Shown piece by piece: positions 1 through 7,008 of a stretch of DNA of 64,000 nt. The DNA comes from Sinomonas susongensis (GTDB taxonomy: Bacteria > Actinomycetota > Actinomycetes > Actinomycetales > Micrococcaceae): positions 434,001 through 498,000 of the forward strand of contig NZ_SSNH01000001.1 of NCBI RefSeq assembly GCF_005877005.1, read 5' to 3'. Below the pieces are notes generated by a model. It saw only the letters and a list, made by a program, of their open reading frames with translations, had not been told where the DNA came from and did not search any database. Position 1 is the stretch's first letter, and every line of letters begins with the position of its first letter. The translations under genes and the position numbers were made by a program.

Positions 1-610
1 CCATCTCGTGCGTGACGACAACCATCGTCATGCCGCCCTTCGCGAGATCCGTCATGAGCGCCAGGACGCCCTTGACCAGCTCGGGATCGAGCGCCGAGGT
101 CGCTTCGTCGAAGAACATGACCTCCGGTTTCATGGCGAGCGCGCGGGCGATCGCCACGCGCTGCTGCTGGCCCCCGGAGAGATTGCCGGGGCGCGAGTCG
201 GCCTTGTGCCGGAGGCCCACGAGGTCGAGCTGGTCGAGGGCCTCCGTCCTCGCCTGCTCCTTGGGGAGCTTGCGCAGCTTCCGGAGCGCGAAGGCGACGT
301 TCTCCACCACCGTCTTGTGGGGGAACAGGTTGAACTGCTGGAAGACCATCCCGATGCGGCGGCGAAGCTCGTCCGGGTTGTCCTTGAGGACGGACCTGCC
401 GTCGAGGAGGATGTCGCCCTCGTCCGGCTCGATGAGCCGGTTCATGACACGGAGGAGGGTCGACTTCCCGGATCCCGAGGGCCCGATGACCGAGACGGTG
501 CGACCCTTCTCGACTCGAAGGTCGATTCCACGCAGGACGTGGTTCGACCCGAACGAGAGGTGGACGCCCTTGGCCTCGAGCGAGCCGGAGGCGAATTGTG
601 TCTCAGACAT
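1..610 (-). CDS. Amino-acid ABC transporter ATP-binding protein (3' end cut by window edge)
   Basis: This is the ATPase of a polar amino acid importer of the GlnQ/HisP family, acting at the cytoplasmic face of the membrane. The frame begins with ATG at 610 and runs off the left edge after about 203 residues. The Walker A segment reads GPSGSGKST, the Q-loop region reads MVFQQFNLF, the signature reads LSGGQQQR, the Walker B region reads [13 protein letters not shown] and the switch histidine lies in VVVTHEM, the last visible residues. Only the C-terminal 40 or so residues usual for the family are missing. The start overlaps the end of the upstream permease gene by 8 bases, so the two are translationally coupled in a substrate-binding protein, permease, ATPase operon. 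The exact amino acid carried cannot be told from the sequence. Confidence 0.93.
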   Translation of the reverse strand, partial: MSETQFASGSLEAKGVHLSFGSNHVLRGIDLRVEKGRTVSVIGPSGSGKSTLLRVMNRLIEPDEGDILLDGRSVLKDNPDELRRRIGMVFQQFNLFPHKTVVENVAFALRKLRKLPKEQARTEALDQLDLVGLRHKADSRPGNLSGGQQQRVAIARALAMKPEVMFFDEATSALDPELVKGVLALMTDLAKGGMTMVVVTHEM

Positions 611-1367
611 GTGCTGCCCCCTTGCCGATCGGCGCCGCGAGTTCGTCGGGTTCGGCCTTCTGCGCCTTCCCAGTCCGGAGGCGGTGATCGAGCCAGTTCA
701 CGAAGTGCGTCAACGGGATGGTCATCGCGAGGTAGAAGAGCGCGGCAGCCACGTACGGCGACAGGTTGCCGGTGTTGGCCGCGGTGTCCTGACCGATCTG
801 GAAGAGCTCGCGTTCGCTCGACGTCAGACCGAGGGTGAAGACGAGCGACGAGTCCTTGATGAGGGCTATGAGCTGGTTCACGAGGGCCGGGAGCACCCGG
901 CGGATGCCCTGCGGCACGACGATCATCCGCATGGACGGGCCGTAGCCGAAGCCCAGCGCCCGGGAAGCCTCTAGCTGGCCCTTGTCGACACTCTGGATTC
1001 CGGAGCGGAAGATCTCGCCGATGTACGCCGAGGACATGAGGGACAACGCTGCGATGCCCATGGGGTACGGGCTGGTGATCCCTGTGAGCTGGCGGAAGAT
1101 GGGGCCGAAGCCCAGGCCGATCGCGAGGATGGTGAGGACCGCCGGGAGTCCACGGAACACGTCCGTGTACACCCGGGCGGCCCACCGCGCCACAGGATTG
1201 CGCGAGATGCCCATGAGCGCGAGCACCATGCCGATGAAGCAGCCGATGATCGCGGACACGACCGCGAGCACGAGCGTGTTCAGCAGGCCGACCGCGAACA
1301 TCGTGGGCAGTACGTCGCCGATGACCTTCCAGTCGAAGAAGGTCTCGCCGAGCTTTGACAGATCCAT
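603..1367 (-). CDS. Amino-acid ABC transporter permease (HisM/GlnP family)
   Basis: This 254-residue integral membrane protein is the single permease of a polar amino acid importer and presumably works as a homodimer. It has about five hydrophobic segments, starting near residues 20-50. The cytoplasmic EAA-type loop that docks the ATPase is visible as [20 protein letters not shown] around residues 134-153. Length and layout are normal for the family. It lies 14 bases downstream of the binding-protein gene and overlaps the ATPase gene by 8 bases, all on the minus strand. The C-terminal tail is charged and cytoplasmic. Family assignment is firm; substrate is unknown. Confidence 0.93.
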   Translation of the reverse strand: MDLSKLGETFFDWKVIGDVLPTMFAVGLLNTLVLAVVSAIIGCFIGMVLALMGISRNPVARWAARVYTDVFRGLPAVLTILAIGLGFGPIFRQLTGITSPYPMGIAALSLMSSAYIGEIFRSGIQSVDKGQLEASRALGFGYGPSMRMIVVPQGIRRVLPALVNQLIALIKDSSLVFTLGLTSSERELFQIGQDTAANTGNLSPYVAAALFYLAMTIPLTHFVNWLDHRLRTGKAQKAEPDELAAPIGKGAAHV

Positions 1368-1381
1368 GTGGCGCCCGTCCT

Positions 1382-2332
1382 CTACTTGGCTGCTGGGACC
1401 TGGACGGCCTTGCTGCCCGGCTTCCAGCCGTCAGGAGTCTGCTCCTTCAGGGTGGGGCGGTCCGGGTACCACTGGGCCGTGAGCTTGGACCACGTGCCGT
1501 CGGCGATCACCGCGTCGAGCGCCGAGTTGAGCGCGTCGATGAGCGGCTGGTTGCCCTTCGCGACCGCGTAGGCAGTGAAGTTCTGGGTGTTGACCTTCTT
1601 CTGCGCGATGGTCGTGCCGTCCCCAGGCTTGACCGCACCCTCGGCCTGCTGGGAGGGGGCCACCCAGGCGTCGATCTGGCCGCTCTTCACGTTCGCGTAG
1701 ACCGTGTTGTAGTCCGGGAAGCGGACGGGGTCGAGCTTGAGCGTGTTGGTTACGAAGTCATCTTGGACCGTGCCCTGGACGACGCCGATGCGGACGCCCT
1801 GCTTGAGGTCGTCGAACGACTTGACCGTGGCGCCCTGCTTCGTGACGATCGCCATGTATCCGAAGTCATAGCCGTTGGTGAAGCCGACCGTCTGGCGGCG
1901 GGCATCCGTGGTCGAGATCGAGGAGGAGCCCATGTCGAACTGCTTGTTCGCGACCTGGGCGAGCAGGCTCTGGAACTTCGTCGAGGCGAACTCCACCTTG
2001 AGGCCGAGCTTGGCCGCCATGGCCCTGAGCAGCTCGTTGTCGTAGCCCGTGAAGTTGCCCTTGTTGTCGATGTAGATGTTCGGCGGGGCATCCGAGAGCG
2101 TGCCGACCTTGATGACGCCGGGGGTGATGAGGCCGAGCTTCGACGTGTCGATCTTGTCGAGCGGCGTCACGGAGGCAGTCGTGTACTTGTCCGTGGACTG
2201 CTGGTCCGCTCCCTTGAGGGCGTCCGTAGGCGAGCTGGAGGCGCTCGTGCCGCCGCCGCAGGCGGAGAGGGTGATGGCAAGGACTGCCGCCACGGGGGCG
2301 GCCGCGAGCCACTTGGGGGCCTTGAACTTCAT
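1382..2332 (-). CDS. Amino-acid ABC transporter substrate-binding lipoprotein
   Basis: This 316-residue family 3 solute-binding protein delivers substrate to the permease encoded just downstream. The start chosen is ATG at 2332. It gives a short basic N terminus, a hydrophobic stretch and a lipobox LSAC with Cys25 as the probable lipidated residue, and it is preceded by an AGCGAAGG-type ribosome site. A Ser/Ala-rich linker follows. The mature domain carries the family start, GVIKVGTLSDAPPN, and later GYDNELLRAMAAKLGL, both typical of SBP_bac_3 proteins. The open frame continues upstream of 2332, but that part lacks signal-peptide features and has no homologous look, so it was excluded. First gene of the three-gene operon. 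Confidence 0.93.
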   Translation of the reverse strand: MKFKAPKWLAAAPVAAVLAITLSACGGGTSASSSPTDALKGADQQSTDKYTTASVTPLDKIDTSKLGLITPGVIKVGTLSDAPPNIYIDNKGNFTGYDNELLRAMAAKLGLKVEFASTKFQSLLAQVANKQFDMGSSSISTTDARRQTVGFTNGYDFGYMAIVTKQGATVKSFDDLKQGVRIGVVQGTVQDDFVTNTLKLDPVRFPDYNTVYANVKSGQIDAWVAPSQQAEGAVKPGDGTTIAQKKVNTQNFTAYAVAKGNQPLIDALNSALDAVIADGTWSKLTAQWYPDRPTLKEQTPDGWKPGSKAVQVPAAK

Positions 2333-2411
2333 GGGCCTTCGCTTTCGTTTCGGGGGAACGCAGGACGCGCGGAAACGCTGTGCGATAGCACGGTCACGGT
2401 CGCGTCGAGGC

Positions 2412-2440
2412 TGCATACCATTATGTGCGGGGGCTGTGAA
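2412..2440 (-). promoter_or_regulatory. Candidate promoter of the amino-acid ABC operon
   Basis: On the minus strand TTCACA (2440-2435) matches the -35 consensus at five of six bases. A 17-base spacer follows, then an extended -10, TGG-TATGCA, with the hexamer at 2417-2412. It lies about 80 bases ahead of the binding-protein start. The hexamer match at -10 is weak, so this is a plausible guess rather than a clear promoter. Confidence 0.35.
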
Positions 2441-2643
2441 ACATTCTTTTTTGGAACTTATTCCGCAACATTGCACGTTTTCCCGAAGGATGTTCGAGGA
2501 ATGGGGGCCTTGGCATCTGGACGTAGGGAGTGTGGCCCTGCCCACAGAATCGATGCATGCTGGATTGCCGCACCCTGGGGCGAAACAGGCATGTGAGAAA
2601 CATCTCAGAGGCCGGACAAAGGGCCGTCGGTCTGCATGCTCCG

Positions 2644-2660
2644 GGGGCGGGGACCGCCCC
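2644..2660 (-). terminator. Hairpin directly after the exonuclease gene
   Basis: GGGGCGG (2644-2650), loop GGA, CCGCCCC (2654-2660) forms a 7-bp perfect GC stem that abuts the stop codon of the minus-strand exonuclease gene. No U-run follows, so it is a weak or non-canonical terminator candidate. Confidence 0.4.
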
Positions 2661-3368
2661 TCAGAAGCCTCCCCGCGTTGCATCGACGGGCACGAGGACA
2701 GGCCAGTCGCCCTCGACGACGGCGGCCGGCTTCGTGCGCCGAAGGTACGTCTGGAAATCCGCTGCCTGAGCGAGGGACCAGTCCACTTGGCTCCGGTGCA
2801 GGGCGGCCGCGGGCTTGTCGAGTTCCGGGAACCTGAGGGCCATCGCATCAAGCAGCTGGACCGCGGCGAGCGCGTCCGCGGCCGACGTGTGGGCCTCATC
2901 GAGCACCACACCGTACTGCTCGCAGAGCGCCCCGAGCGTCCTCTTTCCCTTGCGGAAGCGCTCGACCTGCTTGTTGATGACGTACGGATCGAGGACCGGG
3001 AACCGGGTCAGCTGCGGCAGTCCGTGGCGCGCGCACTCGGCCGCCATGACCGTGAAGTCGTAGGCGGCGTTGAACGCGACGACGGGCACCTCGTCGTCGA
3101 ACAGGTTCTGGAGGACTGCGGAGATCTCCGCCACGACCTCCCTGGCCGGACGGCCTTCTGCCCTCGCCAGCTCCGTCGTCACTCCATGGACCTCGGCAGC
3201 CTCCGCGGGGATCTCGACCCCCGGGTCCGCGAGCCACTCGTGCGCCGATTCGACCATGCCCTCGGCACTAAGCACGACAATGCTCGCGGTGACGATACGC
3301 GCCGCGCGGGCGTTGCGCCCCGTGGTCTCGAGGTCGAAGGCGGCCCGCGATCTGCTCTTCCACGTCAT
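2661..3368 (-). CDS. DnaQ-family 3'-5' exonuclease (DEDD)
   Basis: This 235-residue protein resembles the stand-alone epsilon-like exonucleases of Actinomycetota, which remove nucleotides from DNA 3' ends. ExoI motif DLETTG lies near the N terminus (AAFDLETTGRNARAARIV). ExoII is in VVAFNAAYDFTVM, and ExoIII is the segment AHTSAADALAAVQLL, giving the conserved histidine and aspartate. ATG at 3368 was chosen because a TAGCGT -10 box ends exactly 7 bases upstream, predicting a leaderless mRNA; in-frame ATGs at 3398 and 3422 lie upstream of that promoter. The gene is divergent from the alkyltransferase-like gene across only 68 bases, so two nucleic-acid maintenance genes share one compact promoter region. 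Confidence 0.88.
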   Translation of the reverse strand: MTWKSRSRAAFDLETTGRNARAARIVTASIVVLSAEGMVESAHEWLADPGVEIPAEAAEVHGVTTELARAEGRPAREVVAEISAVLQNLFDDEVPVVAFNAAYDFTVMAAECARHGLPQLTRFPVLDPYVINKQVERFRKGKRTLGALCEQYGVVLDEAHTSAADALAAVQLLDAMALRFPELDKPAAALHRSQVDWSLAQAADFQTYLRRTKPAAVVEGDWPVLVPVDATRGGF

Positions 3369-3375
3369 GCCCCAC

Positions 3376-3381
3376 ACGCTA
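3376..3381 (-). promoter_or_regulatory. -10 box of leaderless exonuclease mRNA
   Basis: TAGCGT on the minus strand is followed by 7 bases and then the ATG at 3368. This spacing puts the transcription start on the start codon. No good -35 is visible. Confidence 0.5.
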
Positions 3382-3423
3382 ACGGGAGGGTGCGACATTC
3401 CCGGATCAGGCACGCCGAGCACC

Positions 3424-3429
3424 TAGGCT
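3424..3429 (+). promoter_or_regulatory. -10 box of leaderless alkyltransferase-like mRNA
   Basis: TAGGCT is followed by GGGGAGC (7 bases) and the ATG at 3437. It faces the exonuclease -10 box with 42 bases between the two, so the -35 regions must overlap. Confidence 0.5.
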
Positions 3430-3436
3430 GGGGAGC

Positions 3437-3847
3437 ATGCGGGACGAGTTCGTGGAGGCGGTGCTTGCCGTCGTCGAACTCGTTCCGGCCGGTTCCGTCC
3501 TCTCGTACGGCGACGTCGCCGAGCTCCTGGGTGCGGGCGGCCCACGCCAGGTGGGCAGCGTCATGTCCCATTTCGGCGGCCAAGTGCCGTGGTGGCGCGT
3601 CATCAAGGCGAGCGGCGGGCCGCCCGAGGGGCACGAGGCAGAAGCGCTCGGCCACTATGTGGAGGAATCAACCCCGCTCCGCGGGACGCCGGGGCATGGA
3701 AGCTGGCGGGTCGACATGCAGCGCGCGCGATGGGCGCCGGACGACGGCGGGTTGGACGCAGTGGATGCGGTCGCCGAAGCCCTGTGGCAGCGCCTGCACG
3801 GTCGGGACACCAGAATGTCGGACCCCGATGATGGACTCGTCCCATGA
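3437..3847 (+). CDS. Alkyltransferase-like protein (MGMT family, no catalytic Cys)
   Basis: This 136-residue protein has the DNA-binding fold of O6-alkylguanine-DNA alkyltransferase, seen in VLSYGDVAELLG and PRQVGSVMSHF. The active-site PCHRV motif reads PWWRV (residues 51-55), so the methyl-accepting cysteine is replaced by Trp52. Alkyltransferase-like (ATL) proteins with this replacement are known to bind O6-alkylguanine lesions and hand them to nucleotide excision repair rather than repairing them. That role is inferred here. The last 50 residues extend beyond the usual ATL core. The stop overlaps the adnA-like start by 4 bases (ATGA), so both are likely translated from one mRNA. Confidence 0.85.
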   Translation: MRDEFVEAVLAVVELVPAGSVLSYGDVAELLGAGGPRQVGSVMSHFGGQVPWWRVIKASGGPPEGHEAEALGHYVEESTPLRGTPGHGSWRVDMQRARWAPDDGGLDAVDAVAEALWQRLHGRDTRMSDPDDGLVP

Positions 3848-6800
3848 CGCTGCGCCTTCTTCCGCCTCTGGGCCCCACCGGGACCCACGGATGGTCGCCC
3901 TCCCCGGACCAGCGGGCCGTACTGGACTTCAGGCAGGGATCCGGACCGTTGCTCGTATGGGGCGCTCCAGGCACCGGAAAGAGCCGAATCCTCGTCGAGG
4001 CCGCCGCTGTCCGCGTCGAAAGGGACGGGGTCGATCCGGCACAGGTCCTCATCCTCGCGCCCTCACGTGCCGCCTCAGCGCGTCTGCGCGACGGGTTCAC
4101 TGCTCGCCTGGACCGGAGCCTGAGCGCGGCCCCGGCGCGCACCTGGCAGTCCTACGCCTTCGACCTCATTCGACGCGCACGGGCCGAAGGCCGCCTCGAG
4201 TGGCTGCCGCGAAGCCCGCGCCTGCTCTCCGGCGCGGAGCAGGATCTCATCGTGAAGGAGCTGCTCGAAGGGCACCGCGCCATGGGAGGCGGGCCCCGCT
4301 GGCCCAGATCCGTGCAGGGTGCGCTCGCGACCAGGGGCTTCAGGCAGGAGGTGCGCGAGCTGTTCGACAGGGTCACCGAGTACGGCACGACGGCACACGA
4401 ACTCGCCGACCTTGGGCGGCGCCTCAAGCGTCCCGAGTGGGAGGCTGCGGCGGAGCTCTACCGCGAGTACCGTGACGTGCTCGAGCTTCGCATGCCGGAG
4501 GCCTTCGATCCCGCTGGCATCATCACCTCCGCTCGACAGATCCTGCTGGACGATCCGGACCTGCTCGACGCCGAACGCAAGCGGCTCGCGCTCCTCGTCG
4601 TCGACGACGTGCAGGAGTCGAATCCCGCGGTGCTCGAGCTCCTTGCGGTGCTCGGGGCCCGACGGGACGTCATCGCCGGCGCGGCGCCCGACGTCGTCGT
4701 CCAGGGCTTCCGGGGAGCACGGCCGGATCTCGTGCCGAAGCTGCGGGACCTCCTGGGCGGTGTCACCGAGGTCGCTCTCAGCACGTCCCACCGCCTCACG
4801 CCCGCCGTCGCGGAAGCCTGGCAGAGGGCCGCCGCCCGGATCTCGTCCGTTCCCGGCGGGCAGGCAGCGCGGCGTCTTGACCACGAATCGCTCCTCGAAC
4901 CGGGCAGCGCCGTCGAGGCCCACATCGTGCCGTCCCCGCTCCATGAGCTCCGCTACGTCGCCCACAGGATCCAGGATGCGTGGCTGCTGGGCGGTGTCGG
5001 CTACGGGGAGATGGCGGTGATGGTGCGGTCCGGGGCAAAGCTCGCGCAAGTCCAGCGGTTCCTCGCCACGCAGGGCATTCCCGTCAAGGTCCCGGTCGCC
5101 GAAACGGCCGTGCGGGACGAAGCGGCGGTCCGGCCGCTCCTGACCGCCTACCGCGTGGTCCTGGACCCGAACGAGCTCACTGCCGAGACCGCCGTCGAGC
5201 TCCTCGGTTCGCGCATCGGGGGCGCGTCCGCCCTTGAGCTGCGCCGTCTGCGCCAATCGCTGCGGCAGCTCGAGCTCTCGGCCGGCGGCGGCCGGGGGAG
5301 CGATGCGCTCCTCGTAGAAGCGCTCGAGTCTCCGGGCGCCCTTGCCGAACTCGGGGTCGAGGGGCAGGCGGCCCGACGGATCGCGCGCATGCTCGAACGG
5401 GGACGCGCGGCAGCCGCCGAGCCGGGCGCGACTGCGGAGACGGTCCTGTGGGCACTCTGGGACGCCACTGGGCTCTCCCAGCGCTGGTACACCCTTGCGC
5501 TGGCTGGCGGAACCGTCGGCCTTCGCGCCGATCGCGACCTGGACGCGCTCATGGCGCTCTTCCACACCGCAGAGCGATATGTCGACCGCCTTCCGGGCGC
5601 TTCTCCGGCCCAGTTCCTCGACTACCTCGTCGAGCAGGAAATCCCCATGGACACGCTCGCTCCGAGAGCTCAGGCGGACGACGCCGTCGAGCTCCTCACC
5701 CCGGCCAGCGCTGCCGGCCGCGAGTGGCGCTTCGTGATGGTCGCGGGCCTTCAGGACGGCGTGTGGCCGAACAACCGCCTGAGGGGGGAGCTCCTCGGGA
5801 GTGCCACGTTCACGGACTGCCTCGAGCTGGGACCGTTCGACGCGATGCTCGTGACGCCGCGAACCCGGCTCCGCGATATCCGCTACGACGAACTGCGCAT
5901 GTTCTCTGCCGCGGTCTCCAGGTCCTCGGAGCGGCTCGTCTGCACGGCCGTGAGGTCCGAGGACGAGGTCCCTTCCCCGTTCCTCGACCTCATCGATCCC
6001 CTCCCCGCGGGGGTCGCGCTGCGGCCGTACACGGAGGTCCCCCGCACCCTCGGCTTGCGGCCGCTCGTGGGCGAGCTGAGGCAGGCAGCCGAAGCGGGCG
6101 GCCGGGACGCCGGGCAGGCCGCCGGACTCCTCGCAAGGCTGGCGACGGCAGGCGCCGCTGGGGCGCATCCCGGTGACTGGTATGGCCTGGCGCCGCTCAC
6201 GAGCAGCGAGCCAGTTGTCCCCGAGGGCCAGCCGATCCACGTCTCGCCGTCCAAGGTCGAGACCGCGACGAAGAACCCGCTCGACTGGTTCGTCTCGGCC
6301 GCAGGCGGAGAAGCCGCCACCGACTTCGCCCGCAGCCTCGGCACCCTCGTGCACTCGATTGCCCAGGAGAGGCCGAACGGCACCCGCGAGGACTACGTCG
6401 CCGACCTCGAGCGTCTCTGGCCCACCCTCGGGCAGCCCGACACGTGGGAGGGACGCCGAGAGCACGCGCGGGCAACGGCGATGCTGGCCAAGCTCGCACA
6501 GTATGTGAGGTCCACAGGACGCGCCCTCGTCGGGGTCGAGGTCGACTTCGAGGCTCCGCTCGCGCACCTCAGCGACTCGCCTCTGGCTGCTCGGACCGTA
6601 ATTCGGGGGCAAGTCGATCGGCTCGAGCGGGACGAGGAAGGCCGGCTCGTCGTCGTCGACCTCAAGACCGGACGAAGCAAGCCCCGCACGACCGACGTTC
6701 CCCGGCACGCGCAGCTCGCCGCCTACCAGGTCGCGGTTGCGGCCGGGGCCTTCGGACAGGGAACCGAGGGCGAGACGGGCGGAGCAGAGCTCGTGCAGCT

Positions 6801-7008
6801 CGGAGACGCCGCCAAGGCAGTCTCCATCCAGCAGCAGCCTCCCCTCGAGGATCCGGGGTGGGCGGTCGAGCTCGTAGAAGCGGCCGCGGAGTCGATGTCC
6901 GGAGCGACGTTCGAGGCGCGACACGAGCCCGGAGCTGGCCGGGGCCACGGATGCAGGCTCCCGGAGATCTGTCCGCTGTGTTCGCGGGGAAGGCAAGTGA
7001 CAGAGTGA
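3844..7008 (+). CDS. adnA: AdnA-like SF1 helicase-nuclease subunit
   Basis: This 1,054-residue protein is the likely AdnA subunit of the mycobacterial-type AdnAB motor-nuclease, which resects double-strand breaks in place of RecBCD. A UvrD/Rep-type motor occupies the N-terminal two thirds, with Walker A GAPGTGKS at residues 40-47 and motif II as VVDDVQE near 254-257, a departure from the usual DEFQD. A RecB/Cas4-type nuclease domain is C-terminal, with GQVDRLE (Asp925) and VVDLKTG (Asp939, Lys941). Three cysteines near the end (1037, 1043, 1046) look like iron-sulfur ligands. The usual fourth cysteine before the nuclease core appears as Asn811 (TKNPLDWF). Length matches AdnA (about 1,050). 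The adnB-like gene starts within its stop codon. Confidence 0.9.
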   Translation: MTLRLLPPLGPTGTHGWSPSPDQRAVLDFRQGSGPLLVWGAPGTGKSRILVEAAAVRVERDGVDPAQVLILAPSRAASARLRDGFTARLDRSLSAAPARTWQSYAFDLIRRARAEGRLEWLPRSPRLLSGAEQDLIVKELLEGHRAMGGGPRWPRSVQGALATRGFRQEVRELFDRVTEYGTTAHELADLGRRLKRPEWEAAAELYREYRDVLELRMPEAFDPAGIITSARQILLDDPDLLDAERKRLALLVVDDVQESNPAVLELLAVLGARRDVIAGAAPDVVVQGFRGARPDLVPKLRDLLGGVTEVALSTSHRLTPAVAEAWQRAAARISSVPGGQAARRLDHESLLEPGSAVEAHIVPSPLHELRYVAHRIQDAWLLGGVGYGEMAVMVRSGAKLAQVQRFLATQGIPVKVPVAETAVRDEAAVRPLLTAYRVVLDPNELTAETAVELLGSRIGGASALELRRLRQSLRQLELSAGGGRGSDALLVEALESPGALAELGVEGQAARRIARMLERGRAAAAEPGATAETVLWALWDATGLSQRWYTLALAGGTVGLRADRDLDALMALFHTAERYVDRLPGASPAQFLDYLVEQEIPMDTLAPRAQADDAVELLTPASAAGREWRFVMVAGLQDGVWPNNRLRGELLGSATFTDCLELGPFDAMLVTPRTRLRDIRYDELRMFSAAVSRSSERLVCTAVRSEDEVPSPFLDLIDPLPAGVALRPYTEVPRTLGLRPLVGELRQAAEAGGRDAGQAAGLLARLATAGAAGAHPGDWYGLAPLTSSEPVVPEGQPIHVSPSKVETATKNPLDWFVSAAGGEAATDFARSLGTLVHSIAQERPNGTREDYVADLERLWPTLGQPDTWEGRREHARATAMLAKLAQYVRSTGRALVGVEVDFEAPLAHLSDSPLAARTVIRGQVDRLERDEEGRLVVVDLKTGRSKPRTTDVPRHAQLAAYQVAVAAGAFGQGTEGETGGAELVQLGDAAKAVSIQQQPPLEDPGWAVELVEAAAESMSGATFEARHEPGAGRGHGCRLPEICPLCSRGRQVTE

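Larger units (their letters stand above)
2333..2660. other. Intergenic region upstream of the amino-acid transporter operon
   Basis: This 328-base stretch holds no convincing gene. It contains an AT-rich patch (about 2436-2480) unusual for this chromosome, with the short inverted repeat GGAA-N4-TTCC at 2453-2464. That patch lies just upstream of the candidate promoter and could bind a regulator of the operon. At its right end is the hairpin that probably ends the exonuclease transcript. Confidence 0.5.

Noticed and set aside
4075-6996. Open frame of 973 codons antisense to adnA
   Set aside because: No domains and composition typical of reverse-strand high-GC frames; the sense strand has full helicase and nuclease motifs.
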